A stretch of 64,000 nt of DNA, from assembly GCA_038230415.1 (NCBI GenBank), contig JBBRNH010000022.1:5180-69179 (forward strand). The letters are read 5' to 3'. The position numbers were made by a program, and so were the translations under genes. The notes under the pieces are model-generated. The model did not search any database. It had not been told where the DNA came from and worked only from the letters and a program-made list of their open reading frames with translations. Positions 1 to 8,413 of the stretch are shown one piece after another. The stretch comes from JBBRNH01 sp038230415. Its GTDB lineage: Bacteria; Bacteroidota; Bacteroidia; Cytophagales; Spirosomataceae. The stretch's first letter is position 1. The number at the start of each line of letters is the position of its first letter.

Positions 1-1568
1 GCCGTTTTAACCACGTAAGAACCAGCCGGATAACTCTTGCCCGCTACCGTAAAAGCCGCCGTTGCCTGGTGAATAATGATTCCCGTCCGGCTCAGGGCGT
101 TCAGGAATTTGACGGTTGTGGGCAGGTCGGTTTGGTTGGCCGTGATAACGTAACCACGCGGGTCGCGGACGGTGGAGTCTTTCAGTACCATGTCGAAATA
201 TTTGGCTGGCAAGCCACCGCCCCGCGTGTTGCCGCTGGCCGATTCGCCCGCCGGAGCCGCTTTGCTGGCCGAGTCTGGTTTCGGTTTGGCCTGATCGGTT
301 TTGTAGAGCGCGTTGATGGCCTCCACGCGCCGGGGCGAGAGCGTCCAATAATCGGTACTGCCGTGTTCGATGGCGTTTTTACCCATCCGGTAGCTGTTAA
401 ATAGCAGTTGGTCGTGGTGGCGGGCGGCATAATCCAGCACGGCGTAGTTCAGCGAGAGCGAATAATCAATAGACTGCTTGAAGTGCCATTTCTGGGGCGT
501 AATCGGAAACGGCGTGTTGCCGTTGGGAATCAACCGGCCCGGCACCAACGGAATATCTTCGGGCGTGGGGCCGCCCACAATCTCGGTCAGCAGGCCAATC
601 ATATTGTGAAAGTGCGTGGTGGTACGCAGACCGCCGTTATACCAGGTCGAGAACACCGAGCCACCAAGCCGGGTGAAACCGGGTTTATTTTCGGCATTCA
701 GGCGGTTAATCATGGCCGCGCCGAGGGCATCAATGCCCGTCACCATCAGCGGGTCAAAGACGTAGTTGAACGGGTCGCGGTAGGGCGGGCCAGCCAAAAT
801 AGAACCCGCCGGGCCGCGCTGATGGTGGTTATACATGATCTGCGGAATCCATTCGACAAATAGTTGCCGCGCCATGTTCTGCGTTTCTTTCAGGTTGAGC
901 ATGAAAAAATCGCGGTTGTTATCGTGACCGGCATATTTTTCGTACAGCTTCGGCAGGTTTTCGAGCGAGCGTTTTTCGGGTTTTGGCTCCCGCATGTACC
1001 AGTTGCTGACGAGTTCCTGCCCGTCGGGGTTGGCATGAACGAGCAGGATAATCACGTTGTCGAGAATCCGGCGCGTTTCGGCATCGTTGCGGTTAGTGAG
1101 TTGCCAGGCCGTTTCGATAAGTTGCTGCATACCAACGGTTTCCGTCGAGTGCAGGCCACCGTCAATCCAGACAATGGCTTTGCCTTCGTCGGCTAAGGCG
1201 CGGGCCTGTTCGTCGGTCAGGTCTTCGGCGCGGGCCATACGCTGGGCAATTTCTTTGTAGCGGGCCAGGTTTTTGAGGTTCTCCGGCGACGACACGATCA
1301 TCATGTATTGCTGCCGGCCTTCTTCGGTGGTGCCGATGCTGGTGAGTTTGACGCGGGGCGATGCGGCCAACTTTTTGAGGTAGGCTTCGGTTTGCGTAAA
1401 GTTGGCGAGTTGGTAATCGTCGCCGATGTTAAACCCGAATTCCTGTTTGGGCGAGGGCAGGGTAGCCACCGTGCCTGACTGAGCCAGGGCCGATACGACC
1501 GGCGTAAGGGTGAGCAGGGCCAGCAAAAACACGAATGCCGGGCCAGATTGGGTAAAGCGTTGGTACAT
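1..1568 (-). CDS. M14-family zinc carboxypeptidase, secreted; 3' end beyond the window
   Basis: The reading frame opens at an ATG at 1568 and stays open to base 1, so about 522 residues are visible and the C-terminus is missing. The first ~30 residues form a signal peptide ending ALAQ, so the enzyme is probably exported. The motif HSTE in GGLHSTETVG (about residue 135) fits the HxxE zinc ligands of M14 metallocarboxypeptidases. It is followed by HANPDGQE, NNRDFF and YNHHQ, all typical of large M14 peptidases of Bacteroidota, which remove C-terminal residues from peptides. The gene is divergent from thiamine pyrophosphokinase. The family call is strong; the substrate is unknown. Confidence 0.88.
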   Translation of the reverse strand, partial: MYQRFTQSGPAFVFLLALLTLTPVVSALAQSGTVATLPSPKQEFGFNIGDDYQLANFTQTEAYLKKLAASPRVKLTSIGTTEEGRQQYMMIVSSPENLKNLARYKEIAQRMARAEDLTDEQARALADEGKAIVWIDGGLHSTETVGMQQLIETAWQLTNRNDAETRRILDNVIILLVHANPDGQELVSNWYMREPKPEKRSLENLPKLYEKYAGHDNNRDFFMLNLKETQNMARQLFVEWIPQIMYNHHQRGPAGSILAGPPYRDPFNYVFDPLMVTGIDALGAAMINRLNAENKPGFTRLGGSVFSTWYNGGLRTTTHFHNMIGLLTEIVGGPTPEDIPLVPGRLIPNGNTPFPITPQKWHFKQSIDYSLSLNYAVLDYAARHHDQLLFNSYRMGKNAIEHGSTDYWTLSPRRVEAINALYKTDQAKPKPDSASKAAPAGESASGNTRGGGLPAKYFDMVLKDSTVRDPRGYVITANQTDLPTTVKFLNALSRTGIIIHQATAAFTVAGKSYPAGSYVVKT

Positions 1569-1642
1569 ACGTTGGTTGTTGAATTAGATACGTTTCTGCA
1601 AAATAACCGATTTGCATGCACTTTTTCCCCGTTGACCAAATC

Positions 1643-1650
1643 TAATTTTG
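1643..1650 (+). promoter_or_regulatory. Candidate -7 box (TAATTTTG) of thiamine pyrophosphokinase
   Basis: TAATTTTG matches the Bacteroidota -7 consensus TAnnTTTG and lies 27 nt before the ATG at 1678. I do not see a well-spaced TTTG at -33, so only the -7 element is supported. Confidence 0.45.
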
Positions 1651-1677
1651 CATTTGTCCCAAACTACAACACAAATT

Positions 1678-2361
1678 ATGTCTTCCCACCATATCGTCCG
1701 CGACGATCAGGAACCCGCTCTGCTCATTGCCAACGGTGCCAGTTGCGACCCCGACCTGTTGGGTCAGTTGCTTGAATGGTCGCCGTTTGTGGTCGTGCTG
1801 GACCGGGCCATCTGGCGGGTGCTGGACATGGGCATCAAGGCCGACGTTCTCCTGGGTGATTTTGACCCCCAGGAGAACGGTACAGCGTTTGACTTAGCCG
1901 AAGTGCGGGCGCGGCAATACCCCATCGAGGTTATTCACGCGCCCGACCAGAACAAAACCGACCTCGAAAAAGGGCTTGAGTTTTTGATCGAACGCGGCCA
2001 CCGGTCCGTAAACATCGTCTGGGCAACGGGCAAACGCGCCGACCATACCATCACGAACCTGACCAACATCGTGCGGTATAAAAACGACCTGAAAATTGTG
2101 GTTTATGACGACCACTCGCGGGTGTTTCCGCTCGTGGGGCTGTTTGAAAAGTGGTACGAGCGCGATACACCGATTTCGCTGATTCCGGTGGGCGTGGTGA
2201 ACGGCATCGTCACGAGTGGCTTACAATGGAACTTGCGCGATGAAACCCTGGCCCTCGGCCATCGTTCGGGCAACAGCAACCGCGCTGCCAACGATGGTTT
2301 CGTGACAATAGAAGCCGCCGACGGTGATTTGCTGCTAATGGAATGTTGGGATGGGGAGTGA
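1678..2361 (+). CDS. thiN: Thiamine pyrophosphokinase
   Basis: This 227-residue protein matches thiamine pyrophosphokinase, which transfers pyrophosphate from ATP to thiamine to make the cofactor ThDP in the cytoplasm. Visible landmarks are LDRAIWRVLDMGIKADVLLGDFDP (given in parts: VVVLDRA near residue 32, then LLGDFDP near 60) and DQNKTDLEKGLEFL near 103, both typical of the catalytic domain. I start at ATG 1678; a TTG 30 nt upstream is also open but overlaps the -7 box. The TGA stop lies inside the terminal bases of a large inverted repeat shared with the convergent Wzi-like gene. Confidence 0.9.
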   Translation: MSSHHIVRDDQEPALLIANGASCDPDLLGQLLEWSPFVVVLDRAIWRVLDMGIKADVLLGDFDPQENGTAFDLAEVRARQYPIEVIHAPDQNKTDLEKGLEFLIERGHRSVNIVWATGKRADHTITNLTNIVRYKNDLKIVVYDDHSRVFPLVGLFEKWYERDTPISLIPVGVVNGIVTSGLQWNLRDETLALGHRSGNSNRAANDGFVTIEAADGDLLLMECWDGE

Positions 2362-2455
2362 CCACCCCCAACCCCCTCCTAAAACGGGAGGGGGCTAAAA
2401 AAAGGGACTTGCCAGAAGCCCCCTCCTGTTTTAGGAGGGGGTTGGGGGTGGTCAC
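2358..2455. repeat. Nested 39-bp inverted repeat between convergent genes; likely bidirectional terminator
   Basis: The left arm (2358-2396, starting GTGACCACCCCCAACCCCC) and right arm (2417-2455, ending GGGGGTGGTCAC) are nearly perfect inverted copies around a 20-nt A-rich centre. Each arm can also fold on itself through CCCCCTCC and GGAGGGGG. The terminal GTGA of each arm supplies the TGA stop codon of the flanking gene: 2359-2361 on the plus strand and 2454-2452 on the minus strand. The structure resembles a REP/BIME-like element used as a terminator for both genes. Confidence 0.85.
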
Positions 2456-3942
2456 TTCCGCCCGCTTTGCCCCTCCTTGCGAACGCTGATGAAAAAGCCC
2501 ACGTTTTTGTCATATAGCCCACCAATGTCGGCGGCAGTACTGGCGGTCATGGTCACGCCCCCCAGCACGTCGAGCGGGGCCGAGACGCTGAACAGACCCG
2601 AAAACTGCTCAACGGGTTGCGGAAACGGAACCTCGTAGGTGCCGTAGTTCTGGCTATACGATGCCTTGGCCCGGAACGCAAAAAAGTCCATCACCTGCCC
2701 TGCCAGACCCAGATGCCAGACAATAACCCGGTTGTTGTTGGTGAATGAATACGGCGGCAGATCACCCCGTACTTCGGTGTTGGGCGTGATAAACGGGGTG
2801 CCAATGGTCATGCCGTACCGCGACCAGCCGTCGCGGTATTGCGAGTGATTAAAGTAATTGTTTTTGCCCCGGTGCTGGGCATCGAAGTCAAACGTTGGCC
2901 CGCCCTGACTCAGGGTGTATAACTGCTCTACGAGAAACTCCCGAATCTGGAACCCGTTGGGATTAACGGGTTTACGGGTGCGGATACGAACACCGGCCAG
3001 CCCGTCGCGGATGTTGGTGAGGTAATACAACGACCCGGTTTCGTAGACGCTCTGCCGGTAGGCAAAGACCGTGAAGGCCCGGTTTGTCCATTCCATTGCC
3101 ACGTCAACCGAGCCGAGGTGGTTGCCAATGCGGTTTTCGCGGTCGAAGGTGCTGATTCGGGTTGTGTCAATATCGGTGCGGTTGCCGAGACTTTTGGCCG
3201 TTACCACGTCCACATAATCGGCAAGCGTGCCGGGCAGGGGTTTCCCGGCCACCAGAAAGTTATTGGGCAAGGTTTGGCTTGGTGTGCCGCCCCAGATCAC
3301 CTGATGATTCAGGCCACCGTAGAGCTTGATTTTCCAGTTGGGTTTGCCAAACCGGACATACAACGCCTTTTGGTGCAGCATCGAGTTGTTGATAAACCGC
3401 TCGGCCTCAAACCAGCCCTGGGCATAAAACCCCCGCACGGCCAGCACCGACCGGCGCGGCCAGTATTCCGGGATGGCAAGCTGGACTTTCAGCATCGGCA
3501 GGGCATTTCCCGACCACGCATAACTGCCCGACGAGAGCGTGGTATCCACCAAACCAACGACTTCGCGCCGACGACCGCCCCAGGCTTCGATGGCCCCGAT
3601 TTTCACTTTCACATAGGCTTCGGGCAGTATCAGTTTGTAGCCATAGCCTGCGTTCAGCACGGCATCAACGCCCCAGCCCCAGTCAACGCGCCGGTTTTTG
3701 GCCCGCAGACTGTCGAGTTTGGTGCGGGGCGCGTCGTGATAATCAACCCGGAGATTTTGCCGGAGGGTCATCAGGGCGTGTTCGCGCGGGACGATGCCGT
3801 ATTGGTTGGCCCGCATCCAGAACGGAATCAGGCCGGTGGTCGAAAAATAGCTGCCGACCTCCGTGCGGTAGCGCAACGGCTTGGGGCCGCGCTGCCCAAA
3901 ACAGCACGTGGCCGACAGCAGCAAGAGGTAAAAGACACGCAT
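2452..3942 (-). CDS. Capsule assembly Wzi-like outer-membrane beta-barrel protein
   Basis: This 496-residue protein begins with a signal peptide (MRVFYLLLLSATCCFGQ) and has the N-terminal PFWMRANQYG motif common to Wzi-family proteins of Bacteroidota. The rest alternates aromatic and polar residues, as expected for an outer-membrane beta-barrel. Wzi of enterobacteria anchors capsule at the cell surface; the role here is inferred from that family only. I chose ATG 3942 because it gives a clean signal peptide; an open extension to 4059 adds 39 residues. No capsule genes are adjacent. The stop codon lies in the 2358-2455 inverted repeat. Confidence 0.72.
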   Translation of the reverse strand: MRVFYLLLLSATCCFGQRGPKPLRYRTEVGSYFSTTGLIPFWMRANQYGIVPREHALMTLRQNLRVDYHDAPRTKLDSLRAKNRRVDWGWGVDAVLNAGYGYKLILPEAYVKVKIGAIEAWGGRRREVVGLVDTTLSSGSYAWSGNALPMLKVQLAIPEYWPRRSVLAVRGFYAQGWFEAERFINNSMLHQKALYVRFGKPNWKIKLYGGLNHQVIWGGTPSQTLPNNFLVAGKPLPGTLADYVDVVTAKSLGNRTDIDTTRISTFDRENRIGNHLGSVDVAMEWTNRAFTVFAYRQSVYETGSLYYLTNIRDGLAGVRIRTRKPVNPNGFQIREFLVEQLYTLSQGGPTFDFDAQHRGKNNYFNHSQYRDGWSRYGMTIGTPFITPNTEVRGDLPPYSFTNNNRVIVWHLGLAGQVMDFFAFRAKASYSQNYGTYEVPFPQPVEQFSGLFSVSAPLDVLGGVTMTASTAADIGGLYDKNVGFFISVRKEGQSGRK

Positions 3943-4076
3943 AGAGAGACTTAGCTGAGAGAATATACTGATAAAGATACGCACTACAAAAACAGTGCTG
4001 AAAATCACGAAGCGACTTAAATTCGGCATCGGTGCGTGAATTCGGTGTATGTTCTGCACCGATGGCTGAATTACGA

Positions 4077-4084
4077 TAGCTTTG
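4077..4084 (+). promoter_or_regulatory. Candidate -7 box (TAGCTTTG) of the DinB-family gene
   Basis: TAGCTTTG fits TAnnTTTG exactly, and TTCTG at 4052-4056 lies about 20 nt upstream as a weak -33 element. The ATG at 4098 is only 13 nt downstream, implying a very short leader. Confidence 0.5.
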
Positions 4085-4097
4085 CGGCAAAAAAAGT

Positions 4098-4682
4098 ATG
4101 CAGAAACTCGAAACCGCCCAAGCCCTGAAAGTCCGGCTGCAAACTATTCTGAACACCGTCGAAACCGAATTTATACCGCTATCAATCGAGCAGCTTCGCC
4201 AGAAACCAGCCAGTAACGGTTGGAGCATCGTGGCGTGTTTGCAGCACCTGAATTTAGCCGAACGGTTTTATATCCGCAATCTGCAACACATAACCAATGA
4301 ATTAAAACCCGGCACGACCGGCCCCACCGACCAGCCCTTAAAAAGTGACTGGATTGGCCGACTGACGTTACGATTCATTGATCCTCAATCAAAAACTAAA
4401 CTCCCTGCGCCTGGCATTGTACGCCCCCGCCCGGCTACTGACTTAGACCCCGCCGAGGTGATGAACCAGTTTGTAGCCCTGCAAACAACGTTACTCGGTC
4501 TGCTCGACAAGGCTGTTTATGCCGACTGGAACCGCGATAAAATACCGACCATGTATGGTAACTGGCTCAAAATCAGGCTTGGCGATGCCCTGCGGATGCT
4601 GGTGGCCCACTCGGAGCGGCATATCAATCAGGCCATGCGGGTGAAGGCCGAAATGGGTAATTTTGCGCGAAATAACCGCTGA
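4098..4682 (+). CDS. DinB-family protein
   Basis: The 194-residue product has the DinB/YfiT four-helix signature: NGWSIVACLQHLNLAER with a candidate metal-ligand histidine near residue 50, and AHSERHINQAMRVK near the C-terminus with two more histidines. These three histidines usually bind a metal. Members include thiol-dependent transferases such as bacillithiol transferases, and many of unknown function. It is the first gene of a plus-strand run with the PD-(D/E)XK-like gene (5-nt gap) and the GH65 gene. The specific substrate cannot be told from sequence. Confidence 0.8.
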   Translation: MQKLETAQALKVRLQTILNTVETEFIPLSIEQLRQKPASNGWSIVACLQHLNLAERFYIRNLQHITNELKPGTTGPTDQPLKSDWIGRLTLRFIDPQSKTKLPAPGIVRPRPATDLDPAEVMNQFVALQTTLLGLLDKAVYADWNRDKIPTMYGNWLKIRLGDALRMLVAHSERHINQAMRVKAEMGNFARNNR

Positions 4683-4687
4683 TAATC

Positions 4688-5296
4688 ATGGCCTTTAGAA
4701 ACTATAATACATTAGGCGAAGTCCTGACGAAGTATGAAATTCGGTATGAACAGATGCCATTCCCACCCATAGACAGTACAATAACAGCCCCACGCTTATT
4801 ACACGACGAGCTGGCACTGACCCAGGAAGAAATTGACTACCGAATTTCAGAAGCCTCTATCTGTGAAAACCTTGTTCATCCCGTACTTCGGGAAGTCTGG
4901 AAACGCTACCGATCTATTTTCGCTTTTCGGAGCCACCAGCCGATTCGCTTAGATGACGAACTGAACGGGATTCCTGATTACTTATTTACCCGAAAATCAA
5001 CCTTGGGGAAAGTAATTATTGGGGTTCCGTATGTGGCCGTTGTCGAAGCGAAACGAGACGATTTTACGATGGGATGGGCGCAGTGCAGCTTGGAGATGTA
5101 CACTATCCAGCAACTCAATCGGGATACACGCCCGGTTTTTGGTATTGTCTCTAATGGCGAAACCTGGGAGATAGCCATGCTTGAAGAAACGGTTTTTACA
5201 AGCCTGACTCCGCCCTTTACCCTTGACCGATTAGACGAACTCTTTGCCGCCCTGACCTGGGTGCTCGAATCCTGCAAACGTATTTATAACCTCTGA
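4688..5296 (+). CDS. Conserved hypothetical protein with PD-(D/E)XK-like motif
   Basis: I do not recognise a named family with certainty. The 202-residue protein has GIPDYLFTR (about residue 95) followed by VAVVEAKRDD (about 118), spaced like the D...ExK active site of PD-(D/E)XK nuclease-fold proteins. Similar short proteins occur widely in Bacteroidota and cyanobacteria as 'hypothetical' or restriction-endonuclease-like. It contains no membrane segment or signal peptide, so it is probably cytoplasmic. It lies between the DinB-family gene and the GH65 gene with very short gaps, so it is likely co-transcribed. Confidence 0.65.
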   Translation: MAFRNYNTLGEVLTKYEIRYEQMPFPPIDSTITAPRLLHDELALTQEEIDYRISEASICENLVHPVLREVWKRYRSIFAFRSHQPIRLDDELNGIPDYLFTRKSTLGKVIIGVPYVAVVEAKRDDFTMGWAQCSLEMYTIQQLNRDTRPVFGIVSNGETWEIAMLEETVFTSLTPPFTLDRLDELFAALTWVLESCKRIYNL

Positions 5297-5307
5297 TTTC
5301 TTCTTGA

Positions 5308-7602
5308 ATGAACCAGTATATCAGCACCGACCCCTGGCGCATTATCGAAACCGATTTTCACCGCGAACACAACGAAATCACCGAAAGTCTGATGAGCCTC
5401 GGCAACGGGCGCATGGGCGGGCGCGGCAACTTCGAGGAGAAATTCACCGGCAAAACCCTGCAAGGCAACTACGTGGCCGGGGTCTATTATCCCGACAAAA
5501 CCCGCGTCGGCTGGTGGAAAAACGGCTACCCGGAGTCCTTCGCCAAAGTTCTCAACGCCACCAACTGGATTGGTATTGACGTGGACATCGCCTACGAAAC
5601 CCTGGACCTCAACACCTGCGAAGTCCGTGATTTTCGGCGCGAACTCAATATGCAGCACGGCTACCTCGAACGCTCGTTTGTGGCCGTCCTGAAGAGCGGT
5701 AACGAACTCAAAATCAACGCCAAACGATTCTGCTCCCTCGTTGACGACGAAGCCGGGGCTATCCGGTACAGCATTACACCCCTGAATTTCGACGGCAAAA
5801 TCACCCTTACACCCTACCTCGACGGGGCCATCCGAAACAAAGATGCCAACTACGACGAAACGTTTTGGGATGAAGTTCGCAAGGAAACCGGCTACGGCGA
5901 AGCGTATATCGAACTCCGCACCCGCAAAACCGGCTTCCACGTCGTGAGCGGGATGTCCGTCGAAATCGAGCAGGATGGCGTGAAAATTGACTACCAGAGT
6001 CAGCCGCTCAAATACGAAAAATACGTGGCAAACCGCATCTCGCTCGACTGCCGGGCCGGACAGGAAACCGTTGTGGTTAAGTATGCCGTGAACCTGTCCT
6101 CCCAACATTATGACACGGATTCGCTCATGCGCGAGGCCCGTACATATATGCAGCGCATCTCGCGAAAAGGTTTCGAGAAAATGCTGGTTGAACAACAACA
6201 AGCCTGGGCCGATAAATGGAAAACGAACGACATCGTGATTGCCGGCGATGATGCGGCTCAACAGGGTATCCGGTTTACTATTTTCCAACTAAACCAGACC
6301 TACACCGGCGAAGACGAACGGCTTAACATCGGGCCGAAGGGCTTCACGGGCGAAAAATACGGCGGCTCAACCTATTGGGACACCGAAGCGTATTGTTTGC
6401 CGTTTTACCTCGCCACCGCCGATCAGCGCGTGGCGCGTAACCTCCTGATTTACCGCTACAAACACCTCGGCAAGGCCATCGAAAACGCGCAGAAACTCGG
6501 CTTTCGGGCCGGGGCCGCCCTGTACCCGATGGTGACCATGAACGGCGAAGAATGCCACAACGAGTGGGAAATCACGTTCGAGGAAATCCACCGCAACGGA
6601 GCCATCGCCCACGCCATTTATGATTACGTCCGCTACACCGGCGACACGCAGTATTTAGTGGATTATGGGCTGGAAGTACTCATCGCCATCAGCCGGTTCT
6701 GGAGTCAGCGCGTAAACTGGTCAAGCGAAAAAAATCAGTATGTGATGCTCGGCGTGACGGGGCCAAACGAATACGAAAACAACGTCAACAACAACTGGTA
6801 CACCAACTACATTGCCGCCTGGACCCTGCGCTACACCCTCGAAGCCGTTGAGATAGTCAAGGCAGTAAATGCCGAAAAGTTCGCGGCCCTCGCCGACCGG
6901 ATTCATTTCCGCGAAGACAAAGAAACCGAAACCGCCCGGCACATCCTCGCCACTATGCACTACCCGTATGATGCTGATCGTCAGGTGTTTCTGCAACAAA
7001 GCGATTTTTTGGATAAAGACATCATGCCCGTTTCTGACATCCCCAAAGGCCAGCGTCCGCTAAACCAAAACTGGTCGTGGGACCGGATTCTGCGGTCGTG
7101 TTTTATCAAACAGGCCGACGTTTTGCAGGGCTTGTATTTCTTTGAGGATGAGTTCGATACCGACACGCTCAAACGCAATTTCGACTTTTACGAGCCGATG
7201 ACCGTGCATGAATCGTCGCTGTCGCCGTGTGTGCATTCTATTCAGGCATCGAAGTTGGGTTATGCCGACAAAGCCTACGAACTATACCTCCGCACGGCCC
7301 GGCTTGACCTCGACAACTACAACAACGACACCGAAGACGGCTGCCATATTACGTCCATGGCGGGTACGTGGCTGGCCGTTGTGCAGGGCTTCGGCAGGAT
7401 GCGGGTGAGCAAAGCCGGGCAGTTGAGTTTTGATCCCTATTGTCCGGCGGGCTGGCAGTCGCTGACGTTCAAAATCCGGTTTCGGGGGGCGTTGTTGCAG
7501 GTGCGCGTCACCCCCAAAACGGCAACGGTTGAGCATCTGGGCGGGTCGCCCGTAACGGTATTGCTGCAGAGCGAGGAGTTGAGTTTGCCAATTTTGCAAT
7601 GA
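5308..7602 (+). CDS. GH65 family disaccharide phosphorylase (maltose/kojibiose/trehalose phosphorylase type)
   Basis: The 764-residue protein has the GH65 layout: an N-terminal beta-sandwich (about 1-260), a helical barrel (about 300-690) and a small C-terminal sheet domain. VTGPNEYENNVNNNWYTN (about 480-497) carries the conserved GPxEY glutamate that acts as general acid. HESSLSPCVHSI and GTWLAVVQGFG follow as in the family. These enzymes split alpha-linked glucose disaccharides with phosphate, giving beta-glucose-1-phosphate. No signal peptide is visible, which suggests a cytoplasmic enzyme. The exact substrate is not predictable, and no beta-phosphoglucomutase gene is next to it. Confidence 0.9.
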   Translation: MNQYISTDPWRIIETDFHREHNEITESLMSLGNGRMGGRGNFEEKFTGKTLQGNYVAGVYYPDKTRVGWWKNGYPESFAKVLNATNWIGIDVDIAYETLDLNTCEVRDFRRELNMQHGYLERSFVAVLKSGNELKINAKRFCSLVDDEAGAIRYSITPLNFDGKITLTPYLDGAIRNKDANYDETFWDEVRKETGYGEAYIELRTRKTGFHVVSGMSVEIEQDGVKIDYQSQPLKYEKYVANRISLDCRAGQETVVVKYAVNLSSQHYDTDSLMREARTYMQRISRKGFEKMLVEQQQAWADKWKTNDIVIAGDDAAQQGIRFTIFQLNQTYTGEDERLNIGPKGFTGEKYGGSTYWDTEAYCLPFYLATADQRVARNLLIYRYKHLGKAIENAQKLGFRAGAALYPMVTMNGEECHNEWEITFEEIHRNGAIAHAIYDYVRYTGDTQYLVDYGLEVLIAISRFWSQRVNWSSEKNQYVMLGVTGPNEYENNVNNNWYTNYIAAWTLRYTLEAVEIVKAVNAEKFAALADRIHFREDKETETARHILATMHYPYDADRQVFLQQSDFLDKDIMPVSDIPKGQRPLNQNWSWDRILRSCFIKQADVLQGLYFFEDEFDTDTLKRNFDFYEPMTVHESSLSPCVHSIQASKLGYADKAYELYLRTARLDLDNYNNDTEDGCHITSMAGTWLAVVQGFGRMRVSKAGQLSFDPYCPAGWQSLTFKIRFRGALLQVRVTPKTATVEHLGGSPVTVLLQSEELSLPILQ

Positions 7603-7615
7603 ATAAACAGGCTTA

Positions 7616-7646
7616 TGGGCCATAGAGTGGGTAATTTTATGGCCCA
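7616..7646. terminator. Hairpin between the GH65 and Uma2 genes
   Basis: TGGGCCATA (7616-7624) and TATGGCCCA (7638-7646) form a perfect 9-bp stem with a 13-nt loop 14 nt after the GH65 stop. There is no clear T-run, so it may be a terminator or a small repeat. TAATTTTA in the loop also resembles a -7 box for the Uma2 gene. Confidence 0.4.
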
Positions 7647-7668
7647 CGAGCAAACCTGACAACATACC

Positions 7669-8355
7669 ATGACCGCAACGATTTTTACCCCGCCCGGTTT
7701 TCCCCTCACCCTCCGCGACCGCGTTCAGGCTCCGGCTGTGCTGCGGGCCAAAGCCACATTTGAGGAGTATTTAGAATTTTCGGAACACTGCCCCTATAAC
7801 GTTGAGTACTACAACGGAGAAATTATTTCGATGGATGATGTTGAACAAACGGAGGAAGGTACAATAACCATGAGCAGAGCATCTGCATTTCACGAGTCAT
7901 TGGTGGGTCGTTTCATTACAGTACTTAATAATCTTTTCGACGACGACGAGCTAATTCAGGTTTTTAGCAGTAATATCCTGATTCACATTGCCGCTACAGG
8001 TAATTCGTTCAATGCTGCTGTAAGCGTTGTGCGCGGAGAGCCTGATTATTTACCGTTGCCGGGTGGATCGCTATCAACAACTGAAATAAAGAACCCGGCG
8101 TTAGTGGTGGAAGTCCTGTCGAAAAGTACAATGGGCTTCGACCTAAACGAGAAACTTAATGATTATCAGCAGATTCCGGCCTTGGAGCAGGTCCTGTTCG
8201 TGAGTCAGTATCGGCCGTTGGTAACGTCATATCGGCGGTCAGATATGCCGGGCGTGTGGCTCAACACTAATTTTTATGCCCTGACCGATACCGTGCCGGT
8301 GCTGGAAAAATCGGTTTTGGTGAGCGACATCTACCGGAAATCCAAATTTGCCTGA
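7669..8355 (+). CDS. Uma2-family (DUF820) putative endonuclease
   Basis: The 228-residue protein matches the Uma2/DUF820 family: FEEYLEFSE near residue 27, YYNGEII near 47, GEPDYLPLP (about 125) and PALVVEVLSKST (about 145). The last two supply the D...E residues of a PD-(D/E)XK nuclease fold. The family is very abundant in cyanobacteria and some Bacteroidota; a nuclease role is inferred from fold, and the biological role is not known. A second, more divergent member lies at 31436-31903 on the other strand. Confidence 0.85.
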   Translation: MTATIFTPPGFPLTLRDRVQAPAVLRAKATFEEYLEFSEHCPYNVEYYNGEIISMDDVEQTEEGTITMSRASAFHESLVGRFITVLNNLFDDDELIQVFSSNILIHIAATGNSFNAAVSVVRGEPDYLPLPGGSLSTTEIKNPALVVEVLSKSTMGFDLNEKLNDYQQIPALEQVLFVSQYRPLVTSYRRSDMPGVWLNTNFYALTDTVPVLEKSVLVSDIYRKSKFA

Positions 8356-8401
8356 ACGCACCAAGCGCAGAGCAAACGAACCATTTCTGCATCGGGCGTG
8401 G

Positions 8402-8409
8402 TATTTTTG
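8402..8409 (+). promoter_or_regulatory. -7 box (TATTTTTG) directly before the 8414 start
   Basis: TATTTTTG matches TAnnTTTG and ends only 4 nt before ATG 8414. If this is the true -7 element, transcription would begin at or within a few bases of the start codon, giving a leaderless or near-leaderless message. No good -33 element is visible. Confidence 0.4.
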
Positions 8410-8413
8410 CCTG

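Noticed and set aside
5284..6288. 334-codon minus-strand frame within the GH65 gene
   Set aside because: It is a shadow of the clear GH65 frame, with no signal peptide, motif or plausible promoter.
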